Positions 43,581-52,195 of a stretch of DNA of 64,000 nt are shown here, one piece after another. Origin of the DNA: Lachnospiraceae bacterium. GTDB lineage: Bacteria > Bacillota > Clostridia > Lachnospirales > Lachnospiraceae. The notes under the pieces were generated by a model. That model did no database searches. It saw nothing but the letters and a program-made list of their open reading frames with translations, and had not been told where the DNA came from. The translations under genes and the position numbers were made by a program. The stretch is taken from assembly GCA_029067085.1 (NCBI GenBank), contig JAIEFE010000013.1, forward strand, positions 248,001 to 312,000. Reading direction: 5' to 3'. The first letter of the stretch is position 1. The number at the start of each line of letters is the position of its first letter.

Positions 43581-44646
43581 TTACTGCCTCCTTTTTTAAT
43601 AGCCTGTACAGCTTTCTGATATCCTTGTTAAAATAAATTCTAACTGCCGTCCGCAGGAAAGTGAACGCTCGAAGCTTCCCGACAATAAGCAGTTGTCCCT
43701 CCAGGCGCTTATTTTCAAAATCTCCCCTGACGTCCACATGACCGCCAATGAGCGGATACAGCATACCGCAAACCGCCAGAATTTCTCCCGTAACCGCCGG
43801 ATCATCCATGCCGACAATAAAAGACGCCTCGAATTTTCTGGGTTGTAAACTCTTGAAAATAGCCAGAAGTTCACCCTTGCAAAGGGCGAAGGAGCGTTTG
43901 AAGGGTTCTCCCTCCAAAATCTCCCGATAATATTCTATTGTGTCCGATATCGACCTTATTTTATCACAGAAGCTGTTGATTGTGTACTGTATATTTTCAA
44001 ACAAACCTCTGATTTTTTCAAAAAGTGTCCGCAAAATCTTCGGAAGAGCGCGCAGCTTGTCCAAAAGTCCCGGCTTTTTCTGCGTGTCTGCAGGCTCCTC
44101 CCGGTCTTCGTTATCCTCTGGCGTCTGCGTTATCTCTGCTGCATTCTCAAAACGCTCCTGCGATACAGCATCTTTTTGAGTCCGGCTCGTCTTGCTTTCA
44201 TCCTCGCAGCTCTTCCGTAATGTGTCGTCTTCCCGCACTGTTTCGCCTGCCGTTTCCGGCTGTTGCGTGCTCTCCTCCCCGGATTCCCGCGGCTTCGGCT
44301 TTTCTGACCTTTCCCGACTTCTCTCTTTTCTGCTTTTTCTCTCTTTCTCCGCCTTTCTATGATGCCTTTGTTTTTTAGGCATTCGAAATACCGTAAAAAA
44401 CAGGATACGTGCGCGTACAAAAATTTCGCCGTTAAATCGAATGAGCAGGTTGATCAGGTGTAACAGCCAGGTGACCTTCACCCGGACCGCCACCGGCGGT
44501 TCTCCATCGCCTTCCTTCCTTACCGCCTCGATCCGATAACGGACAGGCACAAAAAGCGCGCAGACAATTCCGAAAAGAAGTGTCCCCAGAATGACAAGGA
44601 GCACGATTCCTATGATCTTTAAAATGAGCATCAGAATATGTAGCAT
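43573..44646 (-). CDS. DUF2953 membrane protein
   Basis: This 357-aa protein starts with a membrane helix (LMLILKIIGIVLLVILGTLLFG) followed by VPVRYRIEAVRKEGDGEP, a long charged stretch (about 105-200, lysine, arginine and glutamate rich), and a C-terminal domain (LPKILRTLFEKIRGLFENIQ, EASFIVGMDDPAVTGEILAV). DUF2953 genes accompany ytfJ/gerW in sporeformers. The function is unknown; a role in sporulation is inferred from the pairing. The charged linker is longer than in many members. Confidence 0.82.
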   Translation of the reverse strand: MLHILMLILKIIGIVLLVILGTLLFGIVCALFVPVRYRIEAVRKEGDGEPPVAVRVKVTWLLHLINLLIRFNGEIFVRARILFFTVFRMPKKQRHHRKAEKERKSRKERSRERSEKPKPRESGEESTQQPETAGETVREDDTLRKSCEDESKTSRTQKDAVSQERFENAAEITQTPEDNEDREEPADTQKKPGLLDKLRALPKILRTLFEKIRGLFENIQYTINSFCDKIRSISDTIEYYREILEGEPFKRSFALCKGELLAIFKSLQPRKFEASFIVGMDDPAVTGEILAVCGMLYPLIGGHVDVRGDFENKRLEGQLLIVGKLRAFTFLRTAVRIYFNKDIRKLYRLLKKEAVNG

Positions 44647-44667
44647 GTTCTCTCCAAAAAAACTGAT

Positions 44668-45021
44668 TTAAACCATCGCCGTCTTCCGCGGCTGTGCAGA
44701 AAAGCTCTCCGGGTCAGTCTGCGCCAGATATTCCACAAGGGAAACCTTCCCGGTGGCTGCAAGGGCATCCCCTGCGATCCTTTCTATCAGCGAGAGGGCT
44801 TCCTCCCTGCCGTTTGCCAGTCCGACGATACAGCCGGGCGGATTGTCCTTATAGTACCACTGTGCAAGCAAAACACTCGAACATATCTCCAATCTGGCAG
44901 TGTCTCTCATGTAAGCGATCACAAAAAATCCAGGCTTGATCTTATGGCGTCTCAATTTCCTTATGAGCCTTTCCGGCTTTTTTACAGTATCCCCGATATA
45001 GAGGTTTTTATAAAATTTCAT
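44668..45021 (-). CDS. Conserved protein, unknown function
   Basis: This 117-aa soluble protein has no signal peptide. Noticeable are the basic N-terminal part (KPERLIRKLRRHKIKPG), FFVIAYMRDTARLEICSSVL and GCIVGLANGREEALSLIERI. It lies 21 bases upstream of DUF2953, same strand, so it may be the first gene of that unit. I do not recognise the family. Confidence 0.6.
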   Translation of the reverse strand: MKFYKNLYIGDTVKKPERLIRKLRRHKIKPGFFVIAYMRDTARLEICSSVLLAQWYYKDNPPGCIVGLANGREEALSLIERIAGDALAATGKVSLVEYLAQTDPESFSAQPRKTAMV

Positions 45022-45067
45022 ACAATAATTATATCATACCGGCCCGAAAGAAAACAGAAATTTTTCA

Positions 45068-45241
45068 TCACATCTGCTTTCGGACAATACTGTACTCATC
45101 ATCCCTCTGATAAAAAGCACAGTCAAAGCTTCCACCGTCAAGGAAATGCCTCATATCATCCTCATCCAGATCAACCATACACACATAGTATTCGTAATCA
45201 TCATCATACTGATAGTTGCTGCAGGTGTCGCACATGCTCAT
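45068..45241 (-). CDS. DUF6472-like cysteine mini-protein
   Basis: A 57-codon frame starting MSMCDTCSNYQYDDDYEYYV and ending YSIVRKQM, too short for common cut-offs. It has CDTC, a later C near 21 and C near 41, and strongly acidic segments. The pattern matches what I recall of DUF6472 in Lachnospiraceae. Four spaced cysteines suggest metal binding, but this is inferred. GGAGGGGTGGTC is the ribosome site. Confidence 0.65.
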   Translation of the reverse strand: MSMCDTCSNYQYDDDYEYYVCMVDLDEDDMRHFLDGGSFDCAFYQRDDEYSIVRKQM

Positions 45242-45268
45242 GACCACCCCTCCATTTCAAATAAATGA

Positions 45269-45296
45269 TTGACTTCTCTGCCAGAAGTTTTATACT
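45269..45296 (+). promoter_or_regulatory. Probable promoter of HD-GYP gene
   Basis: TTGACT (45269-45274), a 16-base spacer and TATACT (45291-45296) precede the ATG by 78 bases, in the divergent gap. Confidence 0.5.
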
Positions 45297-45374
45297 ATAA
45301 TAACAGACACAATACTATATCTGCCCATTATCCTACAAAAAAATCCGTTGCACTACAACATATAGGAGGTTCTC

Positions 45375-46433
45375 ATGAAAGACGTAGCCCGCATGGCATT
45401 GGAAAACGGCATGGTGATCGGCGAAGATATCTACAACTACCAGAGTGAGTTGATCATCCCAAAGGATACAAAAGTGAACGAAAAGGTGATCAAAAAACTT
45501 GCCCTCCACTCCATCATCTGCGTCCCTGTCAAGGAAGAGATCGACTTCGCCACAACCCACTTTGAGAAAGTGCGCTTAAGCAAGGCCTTTCAGACTTTTC
45601 AGCTCACCTACAACAACTTAATGCCCATCTACGCAAAACTTATGAGCAGCTTTGTGGAAACCGGAGTCTGGAAGAGCACCAGTCAGCTTAGGGATATCTA
45701 CACGAAGCTTGCTGCCTGCGCGGGCACCGGAGAGTCACTTCTCGACTTTCTCTACAATATGCTTCCGAGAGAGGACACCATGACTCACGCCCACTGCCTG
45801 AATTCCGCGCTGATCGCCGGGGTATTCGGCAACTGGTGGGAGCTTTCGCAAGAGGACCTTATGCTGCTGATCCAGTGTGCCTTCTTTTATGACATCGGAA
45901 AACTGAAGCTTCCTCAGGAACTTCTCTGGAAATCGGATAAACTCACTGACTTGGAATTTACCAAACTTAAGACGCACACCATGTTGGGCTTCGAACTGCT
46001 GAAGGATCAGTCTCTTGACGAGCATGTGATCAAAGCCACTCTTATGCACCATGAGCGCTGCGACGGCTCCGGCTATCCTTCAAAGCTAAAGGGCAATAAA
46101 ATTGACATCTTTGCCAAGTACATCGCTGTCATAGACGCCTACGAAGCCATGACCTCCACCCGTACCTACAGACAGTCCTTAAATCCTTTTCAGGTTATTG
46201 AAAACTTCGAGCGGGAAGGTTATGAAAAATTTGAGCGTGCAATTCTCGAACCCATCCTCTATCACATCGCTGCGACGCAGCTTGGCTTCACGGTCCGTCT
46301 AAGCGACGATACAGAGGCAAAGATCATGAACCTGAATAAGGACAATCTCTCCAGACCGCTCCTAAAACGGGAGGACGGCACCCTCATCGATCTCTCGAAA
46401 AAACCGGAACTCACCATCACGGCTATCTTTTAA
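45375..46433 (+). CDS. HD-GYP domain protein with altered HD dyad
   Basis: This 352-aa protein has an N-terminal DUF3391-like part (NGMVIGEDIYN...ELIIPKDTKV) and an HD-GYP domain about 135-300. HD-GYP enzymes hydrolyse cyclic di-GMP to GMP. Here FFYDIGKLKLP (about 170-180) has Tyr172 where the family has His in LLHDIGK, although Asp173, HHE (225-227) and GYP (233-235) remain. Loss of a metal ligand suggests weak or no phosphodiesterase activity, possibly a c-di-GMP sensor; this is inference. The TAGGAGG site is strong. It is a single-gene unit with a terminator across its stop. Confidence 0.82.
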   Translation: MKDVARMALENGMVIGEDIYNYQSELIIPKDTKVNEKVIKKLALHSIICVPVKEEIDFATTHFEKVRLSKAFQTFQLTYNNLMPIYAKLMSSFVETGVWKSTSQLRDIYTKLAACAGTGESLLDFLYNMLPREDTMTHAHCLNSALIAGVFGNWWELSQEDLMLLIQCAFFYDIGKLKLPQELLWKSDKLTDLEFTKLKTHTMLGFELLKDQSLDEHVIKATLMHHERCDGSGYPSKLKGNKIDIFAKYIAVIDAYEAMTSTRTYRQSLNPFQVIENFEREGYEKFERAILEPILYHIAATQLGFTVRLSDDTEAKIMNLNKDNLSRPLLKREDGTLIDLSKKPELTITAIF

Positions 46434-46443
46434 AGATAGCCGT
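46419..46443 (+). terminator. Terminator spanning HD-GYP stop codon
   Basis: ACGGCTATCT pairs with AGATAGCCGT around the TTTAA of the stop, followed by TCTTTCTT. It separates the gene from the convergent PBP. Confidence 0.75.
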
Positions 46444-46454
46444 TCTTTCTTCTC

Positions 46455-47942
46455 TCATTCTTCAAAACAGGCATCCAGAATCCTCTTTGCGATAGGTACG
46501 GCGTAGTCACCGCCGCTGCCCGCCCCCTCTATTATGATAGTCACGCACACCTCGGGATCTTCCACGGGTGCAAAACCCGTAAACCAAGCGTGAGAATCCG
46601 TCTTGACCTGATTGTATTCCGCAGAGCCGGTCTTTCCTGCCGCGGTGTAGGACAGTCCTGAAAGCCTCGTTCCCGTGCCGCTCTTTACGACCTCTTCCAT
46701 CAATCCCGTCATGATCTCTGCCTCCTGCTCGCTCATAAGCCGCTTATAGGAATCCGATGAAAACTGCTTCACCACCGCCTTCTCATGATTCTCCACACGA
46801 TCGATCAGATACGGCTTCATCAGCATCCCATCGTTTGCGATGGCACAAGTGATCATATTGAGCTGCAGGGGTGTGATCTGAGTGGTTCCCTGACCGATAG
46901 CAGCCTGCATCACATCCGCATCCGTGGTATCCGCATTGATCACCAGTCTGCTCTGGTTATAGGCAAAATCGAGTTCCAGAGGCTGGTTAAACAACAGTCC
47001 GTCCACCGTCCTTCCGAATTTTACCCGATCGAGAGAAAGGCCGATGCTTGCAAAAGCGGAGTTACAAGATTTTGCAAAGGCTTTTGTAAAATTCTCGCCG
47101 CCGTGAGCGGAACCATGGTAGCAGTTGATACGCTCCTCTCCGTGAGAAAAATGACCGTTACACTGAAATCTAAATTGATCGTAGGAATCTATGTTTTCCT
47201 TTACATATTCCAAAGCCGTCACGATCTTAAAGGTTGACCCCGGCGGATACAGCCCCTGCGTGACCCGGTTTACGAGCACGCCGCTCTCTTTGTCTTCAAG
47301 AAGATCATCCCAGATGGCCTCTATCTCGTTTGGATCAAAATCCGGCTTCGATACCATGGCCAGAATCCGTCCGGTCTTAGGCTCCGTCACGATCACCGCC
47401 CCTTTGTAAATACCAAGAGAATCATAGGCAATCTGCTGCAGGTTCACGTCCAGTGTAGTGATCACGCTGTCTCCCGGATATTTCTCCCCTGCCATATCGC
47501 TCGCAACCTTCTCTGATAGCTTCATATTGGAATTGATCAGGTAATAATTTGCCTGAGCCTCCACACCATATCTGCCGTTTGCGGCATAACCGACCGCATG
47601 GGAAAACAAATTCGCGTAAGGATAGACGCGCACCTCCTCGCCCGTCTCATCTGTCTGCGTCTCCGCAAGCTTCTGACCGCCCGCGGCATAGATCGTGCCT
47701 CTCCTATTCTGGGCAATCAGCAGCGTCTGCCTGCTGTTGTAGCTGTTATTGATAAGTGACTGCCTGTGTGTCGTGGCATAATGACAGGTGTAGCCCATCA
47801 TCACGAAAAACAATCCCACAAAGAACCAGGTAACTGTAAGGATCTGCCGGTTACGCTTCTTCTTCGCCTTCCCGCTCTTTAAATTGCTCGGGCTCCCGTT
47901 CTGTTCTTCTCTCTGCTTTTTTACGTTTTCTGTTTTTGGCAC
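46455..47942 (-). CDS. Class-B penicillin-binding transpeptidase
   Basis: This is a 495-aa PBP with a basic cytoplasmic start, one membrane helix (ILTVTWFFVGLFFVMMGY) and a transpeptidase domain: PGSTFKIV (Ser236, Lys239), SCN (292-294) and GKTGSAEYN (KTG 437-439). It resembles the PbpA/FtsI-like class found next to an FtsW-type SEDS gene. GTG start at 47942 with AAGGAG six bases upstream; this overlaps the SEDS gene by 92 bases. Role in septum or spore-cortex synthesis is inferred. Confidence 0.85.
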   Translation of the reverse strand: MPKTENVKKQREEQNGSPSNLKSGKAKKKRNRQILTVTWFFVGLFFVMMGYTCHYATTHRQSLINNSYNSRQTLLIAQNRRGTIYAAGGQKLAETQTDETGEEVRVYPYANLFSHAVGYAANGRYGVEAQANYYLINSNMKLSEKVASDMAGEKYPGDSVITTLDVNLQQIAYDSLGIYKGAVIVTEPKTGRILAMVSKPDFDPNEIEAIWDDLLEDKESGVLVNRVTQGLYPPGSTFKIVTALEYVKENIDSYDQFRFQCNGHFSHGEERINCYHGSAHGGENFTKAFAKSCNSAFASIGLSLDRVKFGRTVDGLLFNQPLELDFAYNQSRLVINADTTDADVMQAAIGQGTTQITPLQLNMITCAIANDGMLMKPYLIDRVENHEKAVVKQFSSDSYKRLMSEQEAEIMTGLMEEVVKSGTGTRLSGLSYTAAGKTGSAEYNQVKTDSHAWFTGFAPVEDPEVCVTIIIEGAGSGGDYAVPIAKRILDACFEE

Positions 47943-49251
47943 GTCTGTCTCCTTCGTCCCGTCTGATAATATAAAGACCCTCTATGATAAAAAACATGAC
48001 TAATGTAGTCAATACAGAACTGCCGCCGTAACTGATGAAAGGCAGCGTCACTCCCGTCATGGGAATGAACTTAGTACCCCCGCCCACCGTCAAAAACACC
48101 TGAAAAATATAGGTAACACCGAGGCCAAAAGCAATCATTCTGTAAAAACGATCCTGAAGTTTTATGGAAATGTTCATACACATGATAAAACTGCTGATAC
48201 AGATCAATATCATACACATGGAAAACAGGATTCCCAGCTCTTCCGCCACCGCGGAAAACACAAAATCCGCCTCGACCAGAGGGATCGCCGTAGGATTGCC
48301 TCTGAAAAGTCCCAGTCCGAACCATCCGCCACTGCTGATTCCGAACAGGGACTGGGTAATCTGAAACCCCGCATCATCAATACAGCTGAAAGGATCCTGC
48401 CATGCCAGCACCCTCTGCTGTACGTGAGTAAACAGCTTATAGGCTACGACTGCAGCCGCGGAGCCGCCTGCAGCTCCTATCAACAAATAGCGCCATTTGC
48501 CTGTGGCAATGAAGACCATAAACACGTAAACCACAAAGAAGATCAAGGCGCTGCCCAAATCTCTGGATGCCACCAGGATCAATACATGAAGGCCCGCGAG
48601 CACTGCTGTCACTGCCACCCTCAGAAAATCCCATGATTCGTAAAAGGCGCTGGCTACAAAAAAGACAAAGAGTATTTTTACAAACTCCGAAGGCTGGAAG
48701 GTAACGCCCGCAATGGAGTAAGAAATCTTGGAACCGTAAGTAACGGTACCCAAGATCAATACCACCCCCAATGCAATAATGCCAATCCCCGCATAGACCC
48801 AGGTGAGGCTCTTTAAGAACTTCAGATTTCTCATGAAAAAGGGAACTGCCATCCCGATGACAATAGAGGCCGTGACGATAAAAAACTGCTTGATCGCCCG
48901 CTCGTAAGAGAGCCTTGTGAGGATCACAAAGCCGATACTCAGCAGCATACAGGTATTGTTGATGATGAGCATATTTCCCTTTGGATAGATCATCCGAAAG
49001 AGCATGATCGTGGAAAACAACAAAATCTGCTGCAACACATAAAAAAGCAGATACTCGATTTTTCCCGTCTCAAAACAGATCACCAGAAAGCACGAAAAAT
49101 GTACCAGAAACATCCATATGTTCTGACGGATATACCCGGCCTTCCGCCGCTCCTCCTCCTGAAACCGGAACACCAGAAAACATTCCAGTGTGTAGCAGGC
49201 GATAAACAGGGTAATGAAATATTTTGAAAGTTCTGTGATATACAGTTCCAT
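47851..49251 (-). CDS. FtsW/RodA/SpoVE family SEDS polymerase
   Basis: This is a 466-aa membrane protein with about 12 hydrophobic segments. SEDS marks include QPSEFVKILFVFFVASAF, SRDLGSALIFFVVY, AVAEELGILFSM, GVTLPFISYGGSSVL and a lysine/arginine-rich C-terminal tail. Compared with rodA at 18599, it has two or three extra N-terminal helices, as in the FtsW-type genes paired with a PbpA-like PBP. It pairs with the PBP encoded by the overlapping downstream gene. ATG 49251 (GGGAGAGTTT) is preferred to a start seven codons earlier. Confidence 0.88.
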   Translation of the reverse strand: MELYITELSKYFITLFIACYTLECFLVFRFQEEERRKAGYIRQNIWMFLVHFSCFLVICFETGKIEYLLFYVLQQILLFSTIMLFRMIYPKGNMLIINNTCMLLSIGFVILTRLSYERAIKQFFIVTASIVIGMAVPFFMRNLKFLKSLTWVYAGIGIIALGVVLILGTVTYGSKISYSIAGVTFQPSEFVKILFVFFVASAFYESWDFLRVAVTAVLAGLHVLILVASRDLGSALIFFVVYVFMVFIATGKWRYLLIGAAGGSAAAVVAYKLFTHVQQRVLAWQDPFSCIDDAGFQITQSLFGISSGGWFGLGLFRGNPTAIPLVEADFVFSAVAEELGILFSMCMILICISSFIMCMNISIKLQDRFYRMIAFGLGVTYIFQVFLTVGGGTKFIPMTGVTLPFISYGGSSVLTTLVMFFIIEGLYIIRRDEGDRRAKNRKRKKAERRTEREPEQFKEREGEEEA

Positions 49252-49309
49252 AAACTCTCCCGTTCTCCACAAAACAGCCTTTGTCGTAAGTACCGGTTTT
49301 TCTTCATGA

Positions 49310-51625
49310 TCACTCTACACCGCGTTTGCAATGCCCTGCAGTATATTCTGAAAATGCGTATGTCCCGTCCAGGATCTGCCTGCAGGTTTCACCTGTCTCC
49401 GTCGTAAAATCATAGCGATGTATGGGCGCCCCGATACGATCCCGCTCTTTTGCTGCGGCATGCAGCGAATACGGAACGGCATTATATAGGACATTATAAC
49501 AGTGTTCACAGTTTAACACCACAGGAAATAAGGTATCTTTTCGATCCTTCAGAAAAAACCGTCCGTCATCCTCCGTATCGGAAGCCTCTCCCGAATGATT
49601 CCGACAATCGTCTGCTGTCTTTGCCAGGCAGTTTGCCGTGATCATCATGGGAATGCAGCTATAGACGATCAAATTTACGCCAACGCCTCTTTTTTTCGCC
49701 GTCTGCACAAGGTGCGCGGCCTCCCCAGCATTCAGCTCATAGGGCAGCGTAATCTCATCCACATAATTCGCAAGAAAGGCCGCCGCTTCTCCATTAAAGC
49801 AGTAAAGCCCCGCATCCGCCACAAGAGAATACGCGCCCTTCTCATGGCTTGTCCCCTCACATAGTCCGAGTGCAAAAGAAAGTCCCTCCAGACTGCGGAC
49901 CAAAAAACCCTGCACAATACCGCAGGCCCCGGTTTCCCGCAAGGCATCTTTGAGCCGCACCAGATAGGCTTCATCCCTTCCGCGCAGAATATAGGGCAGT
50001 GCCAGATAACAGACGACAGGCGGTTTCAAAACCGCAAGGACTTTTTCTCGCTCATGTATAAAAAGATCGCTCTCAATATAAATGCGCCCACAGCCAAAGG
50101 AGACTGCAGCTTTAAGCTGTTCCAGCGTAGCGACAAGAACATGGATGGCAGGGATCACTCCTCGCGCATGAGGTTGATTTTCCGGCAAAATATTAGTTGA
50201 CTGACTTGGTCGGTTTAACTTCATGTTATCTCTCATATCTCCTCGATATGCCGACCTCACTTCTCTCCCATCCGACATACGCGTATCACAGACCGCAGCC
50301 TCAAAAGCCTTCACGGCCTCCCGACGAAGCTCATTTAAAGCGCGTACCGGTACAAAGCCATCCCCTTCCATGACGATCTCACACTCCGATACGGTGAGAA
50401 GGCTCTCCCCCGTCTTTGAGATGCGTCTTCTGACCTCGTCTTCTGTGAGAGGCGCATTTTTCGCGGGCTGCACCACTTCGCCCACAGCTTCTATAACAAG
50501 ATCATTCTTTTCGTCCTTTTCTTTGCAGCCTTTTTCAACAGCCATTTGCTCTTCTGTCGAGGACAAGATCCGGATTCGCAGCGGCTCTCCCACCGCCACG
50601 TTGGCCTTGACCCTCACCGACATTCTCTCCGGTTCCGTAATATAGGTTTCCCGGATCTCACTGAGCATCGTCTCGTCGCCGCCCTCATACCCCGGCTTTT
50701 CCAGAGTGATCATCTCTTTTCCGTTATGTCTCTCATAATAGCCTGTCTGAATCTCGCTGCGGATATAGAGACTTTTCAGCTTGTCAAAATCGGCCTTTTC
50801 CACCTGATAGTGCGCCGTGCCTTCCTCATAATACCGGTCAATATATTTTCGATATATGGCCGTGACGCCCGCCGCATACTCGGGACGTTTCATCCGCCCC
50901 TCGATCTTGAAGGAATCAATCCCCGCCCCGATCAGGGCAGGCAGATATTCCAATGTACACATATCCTTGAGGCTGAGAGGATAACCTTCCTCCGCAATGC
51001 ATCTTTTCCCTTTTATAATCTTATAGGGAAGCCTGCAGGGCTGGGCGCATCGCCCTCTGTTTCCGCTCCTGCCGCCCAGTATACTGCTGAAGAGGCATTG
51101 CCCTGAATAGCAGTAACACATAGCGCCGTGAATAAAGCATTCCACTTCAACACCGGCCTCTTCTCTGATTTTTTGCACCTCCTGCAGCGACAGCTCTCTT
51201 GCAGGTACAATACGGCTTACTCCCGCCTTTTTTAGGAGAGCCGCTCCGCGAACACCCGTCACTGCCATCTGCGTGCTGGCATGGAGAGAAAGTTCCGGGA
51301 AATACTCTCTCATATAGGAAAGCGCTCCGAGATCCTGTACGATCACACCGTCAAGCCCTGCCTCACACAAGGGTGCAAGATAATCAGAAAGTTCTGCAAG
51401 TTCACGCTCCTTTAAAAGAGTGTTCACCGTCAAATATATCTTTTTCCCGTAAAAATGGGCAACATGAAGCGCACGGAGAATCTCCTCCGTCTTAAAGTTA
51501 TCCGCATAAGCTCTTGCGCCAAAGCGCTCACCGCCAAGATACACTGCATCAGCTCCGGCATTTATGGACCCCAGAAAGGCCTCGTAATTCCCTGCCGGAG
51601 CGAGAAGCTCCACTTTTTCACCCAT
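49310..51625 (-). CDS. U32 family RNA hydroxylation-type protein
   Basis: This 771-aa protein has a peptidase-U32 domain: LLAPAGNYEAFLGSINAGAD at the start, GARAYADNF, ECFIHGAMCYCYSGQC and GGRSGNRGRCAQPCR with a set of cysteines able to hold an iron-sulfur cluster, then a C-terminal DUF3656-type part. Such proteins (RlhA, TrhP) hydroxylate rRNA or tRNA using prephenate-derived chemistry; the old 'collagenase' label is unlikely. ATG 51625 is preferred over 51631 by spacing to GGGAG. It follows zapA after a terminator and a hairpin repeat. Confidence 0.85.
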   Translation of the reverse strand: MGEKVELLAPAGNYEAFLGSINAGADAVYLGGERFGARAYADNFKTEEILRALHVAHFYGKKIYLTVNTLLKERELAELSDYLAPLCEAGLDGVIVQDLGALSYMREYFPELSLHASTQMAVTGVRGAALLKKAGVSRIVPARELSLQEVQKIREEAGVEVECFIHGAMCYCYSGQCLFSSILGGRSGNRGRCAQPCRLPYKIIKGKRCIAEEGYPLSLKDMCTLEYLPALIGAGIDSFKIEGRMKRPEYAAGVTAIYRKYIDRYYEEGTAHYQVEKADFDKLKSLYIRSEIQTGYYERHNGKEMITLEKPGYEGGDETMLSEIRETYITEPERMSVRVKANVAVGEPLRIRILSSTEEQMAVEKGCKEKDEKNDLVIEAVGEVVQPAKNAPLTEDEVRRRISKTGESLLTVSECEIVMEGDGFVPVRALNELRREAVKAFEAAVCDTRMSDGREVRSAYRGDMRDNMKLNRPSQSTNILPENQPHARGVIPAIHVLVATLEQLKAAVSFGCGRIYIESDLFIHEREKVLAVLKPPVVCYLALPYILRGRDEAYLVRLKDALRETGACGIVQGFLVRSLEGLSFALGLCEGTSHEKGAYSLVADAGLYCFNGEAAAFLANYVDEITLPYELNAGEAAHLVQTAKKRGVGVNLIVYSCIPMMITANCLAKTADDCRNHSGEASDTEDDGRFFLKDRKDTLFPVVLNCEHCYNVLYNAVPYSLHAAAKERDRIGAPIHRYDFTTETGETCRQILDGTYAFSEYTAGHCKRGVE

Positions 51626-51640
51626 AATCATTTACTCCCA

Positions 51641-51692
51641 ACCGAGGTTGTGCAGCAATCCTCGAGAAGTTAAATCCGAAGGATTTTACTTC
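51641..51692 (-). repeat. Two-hairpin repeat before U32 gene
   Basis: Hairpin B is CGAGG-TTG ... CAA-T-CCTCG (51643-51664), hairpin A GAAGTTAAATCC-gaa-GGATTTTACTTC (51666-51692, one mismatch). Its end abuts the GGGAG ribosome site of the U32 gene. Confidence 0.75.
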
Positions 51693-51702
51693 ATTTCAAG
51701 AA

Positions 51703-51728
51703 AAGTCAGGCTTTTCTAAGCCTGACTT
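51703..51728 (-). terminator. Terminator of zapA
   Basis: AAGTCAGGCTT (51703-51713) pairs perfectly with AAGCCTGACTT (51718-51728) around a four-base loop. On the minus strand TTTTCTT follows. Confidence 0.8.
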
Positions 51729-51734
51729 CTCATC

Positions 51735-52142
51735 TCACTTTTTGCGTTCCCTTAACTCCGTCTCCATACGGACGATCTGTTTCGCATTTTCATTCGCCTC
51801 ATTCTGAAGCGTCTTCACGTTCTTTTCCGTGTTTTCCAACTTCATCTGCGCGGCGATCAGATCATGTTTTAATGCGTAAACCTCATCATTTTTATTTTTC
51901 AGATCCTCTTCCAAAATCCCGATCTGTTTTTTTGCCTTAAAATAATCATCCGCAATATTCAACTGCAACAGCACATTCTGAGTGTCCATAGGTTGTCTTT
52001 TAAAGCTGTCGATCTTGTTGTATTCGGCTATCTTATTGTTTATGTAAGAAGCCACTTTCTGCAGGTACTCTTCGCTCTCATAACCGCTCAGCGTGAAAAC
52101 TTTGCCGGCGATTATCACTTCCGTATCTGTTTTTGTTGACAT
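51735..52142 (-). CDS. zapA: Cell division protein ZapA
   Basis: This 135-aa protein has the ZapA start (TEVIIAGKVFTLSGYESEEYL, QKVASYINNKI) and a long C-terminal coiled coil (about 75-135). It bundles FtsZ filaments at the septum. The coiled coil is longer than in the Bacillus protein. It lies downstream of ruvB on the same strand. Confidence 0.9.
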   Translation of the reverse strand: MSTKTDTEVIIAGKVFTLSGYESEEYLQKVASYINNKIAEYNKIDSFKRQPMDTQNVLLQLNIADDYFKAKKQIGILEEDLKNKNDEVYALKHDLIAAQMKLENTEKNVKTLQNEANENAKQIVRMETELRERKK

Positions 52143-52195
52143 AAGGAGCGCTCCTCCATCGCTGTGCTTACACTATCAACATCATTATAGCTGTT

